Origin: Novosphingobium nitrogenifigens DSM 19370
Lineage (GTDB): Bacteria; Pseudomonadota; Alphaproteobacteria; Sphingomonadales; Sphingomonadaceae
NCBI RefSeq assembly: GCF_000192575.1
Contig: NZ_GL876926.1
Coordinates: forward strand, 124,001 to 188,000
Length of the DNA stretch: 64,000 nt
Direction of reading: 5' to 3'
Made by a program: the position numbers and the translations under genes. Under the pieces are notes generated by a model. It ran no database searches and had not been told where the DNA came from. It saw nothing but the letters and a program-made list of their open reading frames with translations. Of the stretch, positions 52,826-62,449 are shown one piece after another. Position 1 is the stretch's first letter. Each line of letters starts with the position of its first letter.

Positions 52826-54136
52826 TCAGTCCGGGATTTCGTCGTTACGACGCAGGACGTCACCGGCAAGATAGAGCGAGCCGGTAATGAGCACGTCGCC
52901 TTCGGGCGGAAGCGCGGCGAGGGCAGCGGCGACATTGCTGCTGCTGGTGACCGGAACCGCGCTGAACGGAGCGAAGTCCTCGGGGCTGTGCGCGTCATGG
53001 CCGGGGGCGGGAACGATCGTCACCGACAGCACGCGTTCGCCCAGCGGGCTTAGAATGGCGCCCGGGTCCTTGTTGGCGAGCATGCCGATTACGACGTGGA
53101 CCGGCGGCCGACCGGACAGATGGCGGGCAATCGCAAGGCCGGCATCGGGATTGTGGCCGCCATCGAGCCAGACGGTGCGGTTTCCCGCGAGCGCAGTCAG
53201 CGGTCCGGCGTTCAGCTTTTGCAGTCGCGCGGGCCAGCGCGCCGCGACAAGGCCGCGTGCCATCGCTTCGGGCGTGACGGTAACGGCCTGCTGATGGCGC
53301 AGCATCGCGACGGCAAGGGCCGCGTTGTCGGCCTGATGCATGCCGGGCAGGCTGGGGAGGGGCAGGTTGAGCGATCCGGCTTCGTCGCGATAGGCAATTC
53401 CGTCGGGGCCGTTCGTGGCGTCCCATGCATCTCCCCGCGTGAGCACGGGGGCGCCGAGGGCCGCAGCAGTCCGCGCAACCGCCTGTGCGGCGATTTCGGG
53501 ATAGGCCATCGTCACCAGCGGCACGTCGGGCTTTGCGATCGAGGCCTTTTCAAAGGCGATGCGGGCCAGGGGATCGCTCGGCATGCCCTCTTCGGGGGCA
53601 AGCAGGAACGCTTCGTGGTCGAGCCCGAGCGTTGCGAGGCCCGTGACGGCAGGGGCCTCGATGACATTGGTGGCATCGAGGCGACCACCGAGCCCGGTCT
53701 CGATGACGCAGGCGTCGGCAGGAATCCGGCTGAACGCGAGGAACAGCGCAGCGGTCGTCACTTCGAAGAAGCTGGGCGAAAGATCCTCGCCCGCGTCGAG
53801 CGCCTCGGCCAGCAGGGCCGCGAGCATGTCGTCGGCGATCAGGTGCCCGCCCAGCCGGATCCGTTCGTTGTAGCGGACGAGATGCGGCTTGGTCGCGGTG
53901 TGAACGACCAGACCTTGTGCCTCGAGCATATAGCGCAAGTAGGTGCAGGTCGAACCCTTGCCGTTGGTTCCCGCGACATGGAACACAGGCGGCAGATGGC
54001 GTTCGGGATTGCCGAGACGTGCGAGCAGGGCGTGAATGGTATCGAGCCCGAGCCGCCCCTGCGGCACCGAAAGGTGCCCGAGGCGGTCGAGTTGGGCCTG
54101 CACCGCAGGACTGTCGGAAATCGCGAAGTCTTTCAC
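52826..54136 (-). CDS. folC: Folylpolyglutamate / dihydrofolate synthase
   Basis: 436 residues, Mur-ligase superfamily. It adds glutamate to dihydropteroate and folate. ATP loop GTNGKGST at 56-63, TKPHLVRYNERI, ETGLGGRLDATN, GLDHEAFL, and the C-terminal WLDGGHNPDAG. The cell site is the cytoplasm. It is the last gene of the minus-strand trpB-trpA-accD-folC block, 33 bp after accD. Confidence 0.93.
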   Translation of the reverse strand: MKDFAISDSPAVQAQLDRLGHLSVPQGRLGLDTIHALLARLGNPERHLPPVFHVAGTNGKGSTCTYLRYMLEAQGLVVHTATKPHLVRYNERIRLGGHLIADDMLAALLAEALDAGEDLSPSFFEVTTAALFLAFSRIPADACVIETGLGGRLDATNVIEAPAVTGLATLGLDHEAFLLAPEEGMPSDPLARIAFEKASIAKPDVPLVTMAYPEIAAQAVARTAAALGAPVLTRGDAWDATNGPDGIAYRDEAGSLNLPLPSLPGMHQADNAALAVAMLRHQQAVTVTPEAMARGLVAARWPARLQKLNAGPLTALAGNRTVWLDGGHNPDAGLAIARHLSGRPPVHVVIGMLANKDPGAILSPLGERVLSVTIVPAPGHDAHSPEDFAPFSAVPVTSSSNVAAALAALPPEGDVLITGSLYLAGDVLRRNDEIPD

Positions 54137-54169
54137 GGGTGCCTGCTCGCGTGTCTTGCCATCCGGCGG

Positions 54170-55018
54170 TCAGGCCACGCGGGCAGCCGTCAGGTAGTCG
54201 ATCACGGTGGCGAGGCGCGCCTTGAGGTCGCGACGGTGCACCACCATGTCGAGCATGCCGTGCTGATAGAGGTATTCGGCGCGCTGGAACCCTTCGGGAA
54301 GCTGTTCGCGAATGGTGTCCTGAATGACGCGCTGCCCGGCAAAACCGATCAGGGCATTGGGCTCGGCAATCTGCACGTCGCCCAGCATCGCGTAGCTTGC
54401 CGTGACCCCGCCGGTGGTGGGATCGGTCAGCACGACGATATAGGGCAGGCCGACCGCGTGGAGGCGCTGGATCGCGACCGTCGTGCGCGGCATCTGCATC
54501 AGCGAGAGGATGCCTTCCTGCATGCGCGCGCCGCCCGCCGCCGTCACGGCGACATAGGCACAGCGTTCGCGAACTGCGCGCTCGATCCCGGCGACGAAGG
54601 CATTGCCCACGGCCATGCCCATCGATCCGCCCATGAAGCCGAAGTCCTGCACGCCCAGAACCGCCTTCTTGCCTTCGATGGTGCCGACGGCATTGGTATA
54701 GGCGTCCGGGTGCGGGTTGGCCGCGCGGGCCGACTTCATCCGGTCGGTGTACTTCTTGCTGTCGCGGAACTTGAGCGGGTCCTCGCGCACGACGGGTGCG
54801 GGAAGAAGGACGTAGCCGGGATCCATCAACATGTTGAGGCGGGCATCGGCGCCGATTCGGCCGTGGTGTTCACAGCGCGGGCAGACCGAGAGATTGTCCT
54901 CGTATTCCTTGACGAACAGCATCTCGCTGCACCCGGGGCACTTGATCCACAGGTGGTCAGGCGTGTCCCGCTTCTGGATGAACGAGATCGAATTGCGAAC
55001 TTTGTTGAGCCAGCTCAT
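54170..55018 (-). CDS. accD: Acetyl-CoA carboxylase carboxyltransferase subunit beta
   Basis: 282 residues. With AccA it transfers the carboxyl group from biotin to acetyl-CoA, forming malonyl-CoA for fatty acids. The N-terminal zinc ribbon has Cys27, Cys30, Cys46 and Cys49 (CPGC, CPRC). The crotonase-like core has [18 protein letters not shown]-like [10 protein letters not shown] and [17 protein letters not shown]. The start overlaps the trpA stop (ATGA at 55015-55018). Confidence 0.96.
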   Translation of the reverse strand: MSWLNKVRNSISFIQKRDTPDHLWIKCPGCSEMLFVKEYEDNLSVCPRCEHHGRIGADARLNMLMDPGYVLLPAPVVREDPLKFRDSKKYTDRMKSARAANPHPDAYTNAVGTIEGKKAVLGVQDFGFMGGSMGMAVGNAFVAGIERAVRERCAYVAVTAAGGARMQEGILSLMQMPRTTVAIQRLHAVGLPYIVVLTDPTTGGVTASYAMLGDVQIAEPNALIGFAGQRVIQDTIREQLPEGFQRAEYLYQHGMLDMVVHRRDLKARLATVIDYLTAARVA

Positions 55019-55818
55019 GCGGCGTGCTCCCGGGCAGAATGAACAGCGGCGGCAAGGCTTGCGACAAGCGCGCGCACGGGCTCGACGGCATCGGCGCCAT
55101 GCTGGCCGACCAGATCGACAATGGCGGAGCCGACGACGACGCCATCGGCGACGCGAGCGATGGGGCCTGCCTGTTCGGGCGTGCGCACGCCAAAGCCGAC
55201 CGCGACGGGAATGTCGGTCGCAGCCTTCAGGCGGTCCATCGCATCCTTGATCGAACTGATCGCGGCGGCCTGCTTGCCGGTGATCCCGGCAACCGAGACG
55301 TAGTAGAGGAAGCCTGACGAGCCATCGAGCACGGTCGGAAGACGCGCCGAATCGGTGGTGGGCGTTGCCAGGCGGATGAGATCGATCCCCTTGGCGCGCA
55401 GGGCGGGCCCGAGTTCGGGATCTTCTTCAGGCGGAATGTCGACGCAGATGACGCCGTCGACACCGGCTGCGGACGCAGCATCCGCGAACCATTCCGAACC
55501 GCGAATCGTCATCGGGTTGGCATAGCCCATGAGCACCAGCGGCACCTGGGGATGGCGTGCACGGAAATCGGTCGCGATCCTGAGGATGTCGGCGGTCTTG
55601 GTCCCGGCACCCAGCGCGCGCAGGTTGGCGGCCTGGATCGCCGGGCCGTCAGCCATGGGATCGGTGAAGGGCATGCCGAGTTCGATCACGTCCGCGCCGC
55701 CCGCAACGATCGCGTCGAGCAGGGCAGGAGTGGCGTCCGGCGTGGGATCACCCGCCGTGACGAAGCAGACGAGTGCGGGATGACCCTTGGCAAAGGCAGC
55801 GGAAAGACGCGCGCTCAC
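55015..55818 (-). CDS. trpA: Tryptophan synthase alpha chain
   Basis: 267 residues. It cleaves indole-glycerol phosphate and passes indole to TrpB. Catalytic Glu46 ([11 protein letters not shown]) and Asp57 (MADGPAIQ) match E. coli Glu49 and Asp60. The GTG start at 55818 overlaps the trpB stop (GTGA), and the stop overlaps the accD start, so trpB-trpA-accD are chained by coupled translation. The frame runs open to 55983 upstream but that part is a shadow of trpB. Confidence 0.95.
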   Translation of the reverse strand: MSARLSAAFAKGHPALVCFVTAGDPTPDATPALLDAIVAGGADVIELGMPFTDPMADGPAIQAANLRALGAGTKTADILRIATDFRARHPQVPLVLMGYANPMTIRGSEWFADAASAAGVDGVICVDIPPEEDPELGPALRAKGIDLIRLATPTTDSARLPTVLDGSSGFLYYVSVAGITGKQAAAISSIKDAMDRLKAATDIPVAVGFGVRTPEQAGPIARVADGVVVGSAIVDLVGQHGADAVEPVRALVASLAAAVHSAREHAA

Positions 55819-57029
55819 AGGCTCACCCCCAGATGCTTGGCGACAGTGAAGATGTCCTTGTCGCCGCGGCCGCAGAGATTGGCGAGGATGATCGAATCCT
55901 TGGGCATCGTCGGCGCGACTTTCTTGACCGCGGCGATGGCATGGCTGGGTTCGAGAGCGGGAATGATCCCCTCGGTCCGGCACAGCAGCTGGAACCCGTC
56001 GAGCGCCTCGTCATCTGTGACCGAGGTGTAATCGACACGGCCCACATCCCGGAGCCAGGAATGTTCGGGGCCGATGCCGGGATAGTCGAGACCCGCACTG
56101 ATCGAGTGCCCTTCGAGAATCTGGCCGTCCTCGTCCTGCAACAGATAGGTCTTGTTGCCGTGAAGGATGCCCGGACGTCCGCCGGCAAGGCTGGCGGCGT
56201 GGTCCTTGTCGAGGCCGTAACCGGCCGCTTCCACGCCCAGCATCCGCACCGAGGTATCGTCGAGGAAGGGGTGGAACAGGCCGATGGCGTTCGATCCGCC
56301 GCCGATCGCGGCGACCAGCAAGTCGGGCAGTCGGCCGGTCCGTGCCAGCATCTGCGCCCGAGCCTCGCGCCCGATCACGCTCTGGAAGTCGCGAACGAGT
56401 TCGGGATAGGGGTGCGGACCGGCAGCCGTACCGATGATGTAGAACGTGTCGTGGACATTGGCGACCCAGTCGCGCAGCGCCTCGTTCATCGCGTCCTTGA
56501 GCGTCTTGGCCCCGGCCTGAACCGGCACGACCTCGGCGCCGAGCAGCTTCATGCGGAACACGTTGGGCTGCTGCCGCTCGACGTCGGTTGCACCCATGTA
56601 GATGACGCAAGGGAGGCCGAAGCGCGCGCAGACGGTGGCGGTGGCAACGCCATGCTGTCCCGCGCCGGTTTCGGCGATGATCCGCGTCTTGCCCATGCGG
56701 ATCGCGAGCAGGATCTGCCCGATGCAGTTGTTGATCTTGTGTGCGCCGGTGTGGTTCAGTTCGTCGCGCTTGAACCAGACCTGGGCGCCGCCCAGCTCTT
56801 CGGTCAGCCGGGGCGCGAAATAGAGCGGGCTCGGGCGACCGACGTAATGTTCGAGCAGATCGTCGAATTCGGCCTGGAATGCCGGGTCGGCCTTGGCCTT
56901 GCGGTATTCGGCATCGAGATCGAGGATCAGCGGCATCAGCGTTTCTGCGACATAGCGACCGCCAAACGCGCCGAAATGGCCACGTTCGTCGGGCTGGTTG
57001 CGGAAACTGTTGGGATTTGGCGCAGTCAT
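55815..57029 (-). CDS. trpB: Tryptophan synthase beta chain
   Basis: 404 residues. A PLP enzyme joining indole and serine. PLP Lys98 is in [11 protein letters not shown], the catalytic Glu in [12 protein letters not shown], and the phosphate loop in GGGSNAIG. The N-terminus ([15 protein letters not shown]) is standard. The stop overlaps the GTG start of trpA. In many alphaproteobacteria trpF lies directly upstream; here an outer-membrane protein gene on the other strand intervenes. Confidence 0.96.
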   Translation of the reverse strand: MTAPNPNSFRNQPDERGHFGAFGGRYVAETLMPLILDLDAEYRKAKADPAFQAEFDDLLEHYVGRPSPLYFAPRLTEELGGAQVWFKRDELNHTGAHKINNCIGQILLAIRMGKTRIIAETGAGQHGVATATVCARFGLPCVIYMGATDVERQQPNVFRMKLLGAEVVPVQAGAKTLKDAMNEALRDWVANVHDTFYIIGTAAGPHPYPELVRDFQSVIGREARAQMLARTGRLPDLLVAAIGGGSNAIGLFHPFLDDTSVRMLGVEAAGYGLDKDHAASLAGGRPGILHGNKTYLLQDEDGQILEGHSISAGLDYPGIGPEHSWLRDVGRVDYTSVTDDEALDGFQLLCRTEGIIPALEPSHAIAAVKKVAPTMPKDSIILANLCGRGDKDIFTVAKHLGVSL

Positions 57030-57310
57030 GGGGATGACCCTTTAGAGCGGCGGGGCGAATTGTCCAGATGGCCGCGTGGGCGGGGCGGTGCCGTTCATCC
57101 GGGGGCAAGGCCGGGAACCATAGCCTGCGCCGCGATGGTCGATGCCCAGCCGGCACGAAGCCATTGCGCGGCGCCGTTTTCTGCAAGGGACAACCCTGTC
57201 GGATTGTCCGGTGCCGCACCGGCAACAAAGGGGGGCGAGATATTCGCCGTTGCCGGACCGACGTGGTCCTGATGGCCCGCGTCACAGGCGGGGGGCACCG
57301 CCAGTCACCG
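57030..57310. other. Divergent promoter region of trpB and the small barrel gene
   Basis: About 280 bp without a gene I recognise. No trp attenuator-like leader peptide with tandem Trp codons is apparent on the trpB side. The right end carries the stress promoter described separately. Confidence 0.5.
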
Positions 57311-57335
57311 GGAACCCGTTCATCTGTCACGCGTT
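57311..57335 (+). promoter_or_regulatory. EcfG (general stress sigma) type promoter
   Basis: GGAAC at 57311-57315, 16 nt, CGTT at 57332-57335 (continuing TCC): a perfect match to the alphaproteobacterial general-stress promoter, 28 bp before the ATG at 57364. Confidence 0.72.
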
Positions 57336-57363
57336 TCCGGTGCATCAAATCGAGAGGGAGTGA

Positions 57364-57849
57364 ATGATGCGCTTAGTTCTTTGGGGTTCCGCCTTTGCCG
57401 GAACCATGACCGCGCTGGCTTTGGCTACCCCGGCCATGGCTGACGAAACGCGTGTCGAAGTGCATACCGGGCTCGATTGGAGCCAGGGCAACACGAAAGG
57501 GACGATCGGGATCGCCGGTGGCCGCGATTTCACCCTTGCACCGGGAACTTTCCTTGGCGTCGAAGGTTCGCTCGACAAGTTGCTGGCATCGAACGCGGTT
57601 GCCGTGTTCGGCCTGACCGCGCGCGGCGGGATTGCCGTGCCGACGCTGGGCAAAATCTATGCGCTGGGCGGTTATGCGACCAAGCCGTTCCACGGCGGTT
57701 CGCCCGACTGGAACTATGGTTTCGGGGTTCAGCATCCGCTGGGGGCGAAGACTTACGCCAAGCTCGAATATCGCCATTACACGGAGTCGGCGAACGGGAT
57801 CACCCCGGTTCGCAATGCGATGACCGTCGGGTTTGGCGCGACGTTTTAA
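57364..57849 (+). CDS. Small outer-membrane beta-barrel protein
   Basis: A 161-residue exported protein. A signal peptide (MMRLVLWGSAFAGTMTALALA, cut near AMA|DET) precedes a compact eight-strand-like barrel: VEVHTGLDWSQGN, GRDFTLAPGTFLGVEGSLD, IYALGGYATKPF and YGFGVQHPLGAKTYAKLEY, ending AMTVGFGATF with C-terminal Phe. Its GFGVQH-KTYAK segment is shared with the 237-residue barrel at 7468. AGAGGGAG precedes the ATG at 57364 (57367 is also possible). An EcfG-type promoter suggests induction in the general stress response. It sits between trpB and trpF on the opposite strand. Confidence 0.8.
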   Translation: MMRLVLWGSAFAGTMTALALATPAMADETRVEVHTGLDWSQGNTKGTIGIAGGRDFTLAPGTFLGVEGSLDKLLASNAVAVFGLTARGGIAVPTLGKIYALGGYATKPFHGGSPDWNYGFGVQHPLGAKTYAKLEYRHYTESANGITPVRNAMTVGFGATF

Positions 57850-57893
57850 CGTCTGAACGGAGTAAGGCCCGAAGGGCTGTGCGCGGTGCCCGA

Positions 57894-58538
57894 TCAGGCG
57901 CCGCGCGCAGCTGCGCAGAAAGCGGCGATCCGGGCCGCGTCCTTGACCCCGGGTGCCTGCTCGACTCCCGAGGAGACATCGACGGCCGGCGCGCCGGTCA
58001 CCGACAAGGCTTCCGCGACATTGAGCGGATCGAGACCACCGGCGAGCATCCACGGCACGGCCGGGCGTGCGCCTTTGAGGATGGCCCAGTCGATCCGCAG
58101 GCCGGTTCCGCCCGGGAGGTCCGCGCCTTCTGGAGGCTTGGCATCGAACAGCACGCGTTCGACAGCACCTGCATAGGCATCTGCGGCCAGCAGGTCCTCG
58201 CGTTTCTTGACGCCAAGGGCCTTCCACACCGGGACGCCATGGCGCGCGGCGATCGCGGCAGCCTGCGCCGGGGTTTCCTTGCCGTGGAGCTGAATGCGGT
58301 CGAGCGGGACCGAGGCCATGACGCGGGCGAGATAATCGGGTTCCGGATCGACGAAGAGCCCGACGATCGTGGTTCGTCCGGCCGAGCGCGCGGCGAGCAT
58401 GGCCGCCTTGTCGGGTTCGACATGGCGGGGGCTTTTCGCAAAGAAGACGAGGCCGATGAAATCCGCCCGTGCGCGGATCGTCGCATCGAGTGCGTCGGAG
58501 TCGTTGATCCCGCAAATCTTGACCAGAGGTGCCGCCAT
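57894..58538 (-). CDS. trpF: Phosphoribosylanthranilate isomerase
   Basis: 214 residues, TIM barrel. It isomerises N-(5-phosphoribosyl)anthranilate in tryptophan synthesis. General base Cys9 is in VKICGI; other landmarks are FIGLVFFAKSPRHV, IQLHGKETP, LFDAKPP with the acid Asp, and the C-terminal AVDVSSGVE. The start at 58538 gives the usual N-terminus. The other trp genes here, trpB and trpA, lie downstream on the same strand but beyond the oppositely oriented barrel gene. Confidence 0.95.
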   Translation of the reverse strand: MAAPLVKICGINDSDALDATIRARADFIGLVFFAKSPRHVEPDKAAMLAARSAGRTTIVGLFVDPEPDYLARVMASVPLDRIQLHGKETPAQAAAIAARHGVPVWKALGVKKREDLLAADAYAGAVERVLFDAKPPEGADLPGGTGLRIDWAILKGARPAVPWMLAGGLDPLNVAEALSVTGAPAVDVSSGVEQAPGVKDAARIAAFCAAARGA

Positions 58539-58595
58539 GCCCGCCGGGTAAGCGAGGGGCGGCACCTGTGTCAAATGGATCGGGGAGGGAGGGGA

Positions 58596-59327
58596 TCAGG
58601 GCGCGAGTTCGAACGCGATCGTGACGCTGGCACCGGTTTCGACTTCGCCTGCGGCAACCGGTGTCTTGGGCGAGGCGGCCATGGCGCGGACCATCATCGG
58701 CATGGGCGGACGGACGGTTCCGGCGCCACCATCGGTGATCGTCAGGATGCGCACGACATGCAGTCCGGCGGCGCGGGCATAGAGATCGGCGCGTGTACGG
58801 GCGCGCTTGATCGCGTCGATGCGGGCTTCGTCTCCGGCTGCATCCGCGTCCTCGATTTCAAAGCTGGGCCCGTCGACCTGATTGGCGCCCGCCGCAACTA
58901 GTGCGTCGACGACCTGGCCGTATTCGGCGACCTTGCGCTCCTTGATAGTCAGGCTGTTGCTGGCCTCATATCCGACCACCGGGGCAGGGGCATTGTCGCG
59001 GGCTTCGCCATATTGCGGATTGAGCGAGAGGTTGCTGGTCTGGATGTCGCGGTCGGCAATGCCTGCTGCGCGTAGCGCCGCGATCACCGCATTCATCTTT
59101 TGCGCATTGGCGGCGAGTGCGGCGGCGGCATTGCGTCCGCGCGTGGTAACGCCGGCGGTGAAACGGGCAATATCGGGCACCCGCGTCGAATGACCCTCGG
59201 CAGTAAGGGTCAGGACGCTGTCACCCGCAGCGATGGCCGGGGGCGTCGGTGTCTGGGCGTGAACCGGAAGGGCGGTGGCGGCGCCGAGCGCGGCGCTCAG
59301 CAGCAAAAGGGACGGACGAGGCGGCAT
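58596..59327 (-). CDS. SIMPL domain-containing periplasmic protein
   Basis: A 243-residue exported protein. A signal peptide (SLLLLSAALGAATALPVHA) precedes a SIMPL (DUF541) domain: LTLTAEGHSTRVPDIARFTAGV, IQTSNLSLNPQYG, GYEASNSLTIKERK, and ALVAAGANQVDG with ARTRADLYARAAGL. Members form periplasmic oligomers linked to oxidative-stress or envelope functions, but the molecular role is unclear. The ATG at 59327 has GGGAGA upstream. It lies between trpF and a GNAT gene on the same strand. Confidence 0.85.
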   Translation of the reverse strand: MPPRPSLLLLSAALGAATALPVHAQTPTPPAIAAGDSVLTLTAEGHSTRVPDIARFTAGVTTRGRNAAAALAANAQKMNAVIAALRAAGIADRDIQTSNLSLNPQYGEARDNAPAPVVGYEASNSLTIKERKVAEYGQVVDALVAAGANQVDGPSFEIEDADAAGDEARIDAIKRARTRADLYARAAGLHVVRILTITDGGAGTVRPPMPMMVRAMAASPKTPVAAGEVETGASVTIAFELAP

Positions 59328-59413
59328 CGGACGGTCTCCCATGAATTCCATGGGGGGCGATTTGCCGCTGCCCGCCTGAGCGTCCCATGAACCATGGGAA
59401 CGCGCCCCGTCGA

Positions 59414-59923
59414 TCAGGCGATGGCGCGTTCCAGAACGATCATGGCGAAAGGGAAATCGCCCGGCACGGGAAAGGGCCGGGTCTCACCGGTGCGCACATA
59501 ACCGCGCCGCTCGTACCAGGCGAGCAGTTCGGTGCGGCGGTCGATCACGGTCATTTCCATGATCGATGCGCCGAATTCACGACGGGCGGCCTGTTCGGCG
59601 GCTTCGATGAGCGCGCGGCCGATCCCGCCCGCCTGAAGCGCGGGATCGACGCACAACATGCCGAGATAGGCTCGTCCGTCGCCCAGATCCTGCACCGTCA
59701 CCGTTCCGAGCAGCGCGCCATCGCGTTCGGCCAGCACCACGCGCGTGGCCGGATCGACGATCGTCTGTTCGAGCGTGGTGTCCGAGGTCCGCTCGTCATC
59801 GAGCAGGTCGGCCTCGTGAGTCCAGCCGCCCCGCGCACTGTCCCCGCGATAGGCGCGTTCGACCAGAACGCGCAGCGCGGGAACGTCGGCGGGTGTCGCC
59901 GGTCGGAAGGATGCCGCGCTCAC
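59414..59923 (-). CDS. GNAT family N-acetyltransferase
   Basis: A 169-residue single GNAT domain: SFRPATPADVPALRVLVERAY, acetyl-CoA loop QAGGIG at 97-102 followed by RALIEAAEQ, and WYERRGYVRTGETRPFP near the end. The GTG start at 59923 lies 13 bp after the pyrF stop, so it is probably co-transcribed with pyrF. The substrate is unknown. The open frame upstream to 60238 is a shadow of pyrF. Confidence 0.83.
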   Translation of the reverse strand: MSAASFRPATPADVPALRVLVERAYRGDSARGGWTHEADLLDDERTSDTTLEQTIVDPATRVVLAERDGALLGTVTVQDLGDGRAYLGMLCVDPALQAGGIGRALIEAAEQAARREFGASIMEMTVIDRRTELLAWYERRGYVRTGETRPFPVPGDFPFAMIVLERAIA

Positions 59924-59936
59924 GCTGTGTTCCCCG

Positions 59937-60617
59937 TCAGAGCGTTGCTTCGATCGCGCGCGCGGCGGCGGCAGGATCTTCGGCACGGCTGATCGGGCGG
60001 CCGATGACGAGCACGCTGGCGCCTGCATTGCGCGCTTCGCTGGGGGTAACGGTTCGCTTCTGGTCTCCGTGCGAGACGCCGGGGATGGCCGGGCGCAGGC
60101 CGGGAACGACAAGGTAGCCGTTCTTCCAGCGCTTGTGGATGGCGCCGACTTCGTGGCCCGAGCAGACGATCCCGTCGAGCCCGGCTTCCTGGGCGAGGTC
60201 GGCAAGGCGCAGGGCCTGATCGTGGGCCGATCCGGCAACGCCCATGCGCGAAAGATCGCCGTCGTCGAGGCTGGTCAGCACGGTGACGGCCACGACCTTG
60301 GTATGTTCGCCCGCAGCGGCCTTGGCATCTTCGAGCATGGCGCGGCCGCCCGAGGCGTGGACCGTGACGATCGAGGGCTGCAGCACATGGATCGCCTGCA
60401 TCGCGGCGGCGACCGTATTGGGGATGTCGTGCAGCTTGAGGTCGAGGAAGATCGGCAGGCCGATCTTGGCGATCTCGTGCACGCCATGGTGGCCATGGGC
60501 GCAGAAGAATTCGAGGCCGAGCTTCAGTCCGCCGACATGCTGGCGGACTTTCTGGGCAAGCGCCACCGCGTTGTCGAGCCGGGGCAGATCGAGAGCGAGA
60601 TAGATCGGGTTGCTCAC
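59937..60617 (-). CDS. pyrF: Orotidine 5'-phosphate decarboxylase
   Basis: 226 residues. It decarboxylates OMP to UMP, the last step of pyrimidine synthesis. Catalytic array DxKxxD is Asp59, Lys61 and Asp64 (FLDLKLHDIPNT). Substrate-binding segments are VTVHASGG, PGLRPAIPGVS and VIGRPISRAEDP. A GTG start at 60617 is supported by GAGGACAAAG upstream and the short family N-terminus. The lapA-like gene precedes it. Confidence 0.95.
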   Translation of the reverse strand: MSNPIYLALDLPRLDNAVALAQKVRQHVGGLKLGLEFFCAHGHHGVHEIAKIGLPIFLDLKLHDIPNTVAAAMQAIHVLQPSIVTVHASGGRAMLEDAKAAAGEHTKVVAVTVLTSLDDGDLSRMGVAGSAHDQALRLADLAQEAGLDGIVCSGHEVGAIHKRWKNGYLVVPGLRPAIPGVSHGDQKRTVTPSEARNAGASVLVIGRPISRAEDPAAAARAIEATL

Positions 60618-60666
60618 GGTGTTTTCTTTGTCCTCATCAAAAGGCTGCAAGGCATGACCCAAGCGG

Positions 60667-60978
60667 TCACGAAGCGGCCTGATCCTCCGGCGGGGTGGGC
60701 GAATGGCTCGAAATCGCGGCCGTGGCGGCCTGCGCCTGGGCGGCGAGCGTGCTTTCGAGCGTGGTGATCCGGCGCGAAAGGCGCCAGCGAGTGGTGCGAT
60801 GCACAAGCCAGGTCGGCAGGAAACCGATCAGCAGCGCGCCGATGACGAGCGCAGGCAGCTTGGTTTCCCAGATCAGCCCGGGCCAGATACGGATATCGAC
60901 CGGTCCCCAGTTCGCAACGGTGAACGCGATCAGCGCGGCCCCCGCCAGCAGCCAGAAACCCGTAATCAGCACTTTCAT
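60667..60978 (-). CDS. LapA domain (DUF1049) membrane protein
   Basis: A 103-residue inner-membrane protein. Two hydrophobic helices (about 3-23 and 45-65) flank WGPVDIRIWPGLIWETKLP, followed by a basic stretch and a coiled-coil-like tail. This matches the LapA/DUF1049 family; E. coli LapA with LapB helps control LPS synthesis. Position before pyrF is common in alphaproteobacteria, where ihfB often precedes; ihfB is absent here. The start at 60978 gives the family N-terminus (MKVLITGFWLLAGAALIAF). Confidence 0.82.
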   Translation of the reverse strand: MKVLITGFWLLAGAALIAFTVANWGPVDIRIWPGLIWETKLPALVIGALLIGFLPTWLVHRTTRWRLSRRITTLESTLAAQAQAATAAISSHSPTPPEDQAAS

Positions 60979-61129
60979 GACGATCCTTCTCGCGGGCATT
61001 TTCCGCCGCGGACCCTAGAACTGCTGTTGCGGGCTGCAAACCGGTTTTTTCCCGGTTTCCGGACGGTAGAGTGTGCGGCCCCCGGGAATCGACCTTTGCG
61101 CCAATTCCCGGGACCGACTTAATGCAATC

Positions 61130-62449
61130 TCAGGCGTCGTCGCCGAAGACGCGGGCAAAAGTCGTGTCGACCGCCTTGAAGTGGTAGTCGAGGTTGAACT
61201 TCTCGCGGATGTTGGTTTCGCCAAGAGCCGCCATCACTTCGGGATCGGCAAGCAGCAGGTCGAGCAGCGAGAGCTGGCCGTCGGATTCCCACACCTTCAT
61301 CGCGTTGCGCTGGACGAGGCGATAGGATTCGTCGCGGGTCAGCCCGGCCTGGGTGAGAGCGAGCAGGACGCGCTGCGAGTGGACAAGGCCACCCATGCGG
61401 TCGAGATTCTTCTGCATCCGCTCGGGATAGACGACCAGCTTGTCGACGACCGAAGTCAGGCGCGCGAGCGCGAAGTCGAGCGTGATCGTTGCGTCGGGGC
61501 CGATGAAGCGTTCGACCGACGAGTGCGAAATGTCGCGTTCGTGCCAGAGCGCGACGTTTTCGAGTGCGGGCGTCACGGCCGAACGCACGACGCGGGCAAG
61601 GCCGGTCAGGTTTTCGGTCAGAACCGGGTTGCGCTTGTGCGGCATGGCCGACGAGCCCTTCTGGCCCGGCGAGAAGTATTCTTCCGCTTCAAGCACTTCG
61701 GTGCGCTGCAAGTGGCGCACTTCGATCGCGAGGCGTTCGATCGAGCTGGCGATGACGCCCAGCGTCGCAAAGAACATCGCGTGGCGGTCGCGCGGGATGA
61801 CCTGCGTCGAGACCGGTTCGACGGCGAGGCCGAGCTTGTCCGCGACATGTTCCTCGACCGCCGGATCGATGTTGGCGAAGGTCCCGACGGCGCCCGAAAT
61901 GGCGCAAGTCGCGATTTCGGCGCGGGCGGCGACCAGACGGGTGCGGCAACGGGTGAATTCGGCAAAAGCTTCGGCGAGCTTTTTGCCGAACGTGGTCGGT
62001 TCGGCGTGGATGCCGTGGCTGCGGCCGATGGTCGGCGTGTACTTGTGCTCCATCGCCCGGCGCTTGATCGCGGCGAGCAGGGCGTCGATGTCGGCGATCA
62101 GGATGTCGGACGCGCGGGCAAGCTGCACCGCGAGCGTCGTGTCGAGAACGTCCGAGCTGGTCATGCCCTGATGCATGAAGCGGGCTTCGGGGCCGACCTG
62201 CTGTGCCACCCAGTCGAGGAAGGCGATCACGTCATGCTTGGTCACCTGTTCGATCGCGTCGATCGCGGCGACATCGATGGCGGGGTTGGTCGCCCACCAG
62301 TCCCACAGCGCCTTGGCCGCGCTTTCGGGCACGACGCCGAGGTCGGCGAGCTTGTCGGTCGCGTGGGCCTCGATCTCGAACCAGATGCGATAGCGTGCTT
62401 CCGGCTCCCAGATCGCGGTCATCTGCGGGCGGGCATAACGGGGGACCAT
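61130..62449 (-). CDS. purB: Adenylosuccinate lyase
   Basis: 439 residues of the fumarase/aspartase superfamily. It cleaves SAICAR and adenylosuccinate in purine synthesis. The superfamily signature GSSAMPHKRNP lies at about residue 264-274, the catalytic His in IGRSHGIHAEPTTFG, and the TSSDVLDT substrate loop is in the N-terminal third. A start at 62449 (MVPRYARPQM) is standard. The divergent TonB receptor begins 252 bp away. Confidence 0.95.
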   Translation of the reverse strand: MVPRYARPQMTAIWEPEARYRIWFEIEAHATDKLADLGVVPESAAKALWDWWATNPAIDVAAIDAIEQVTKHDVIAFLDWVAQQVGPEARFMHQGMTSSDVLDTTLAVQLARASDILIADIDALLAAIKRRAMEHKYTPTIGRSHGIHAEPTTFGKKLAEAFAEFTRCRTRLVAARAEIATCAISGAVGTFANIDPAVEEHVADKLGLAVEPVSTQVIPRDRHAMFFATLGVIASSIERLAIEVRHLQRTEVLEAEEYFSPGQKGSSAMPHKRNPVLTENLTGLARVVRSAVTPALENVALWHERDISHSSVERFIGPDATITLDFALARLTSVVDKLVVYPERMQKNLDRMGGLVHSQRVLLALTQAGLTRDESYRLVQRNAMKVWESDGQLSLLDLLLADPEVMAALGETNIREKFNLDYHFKAVDTTFARVFGDDA

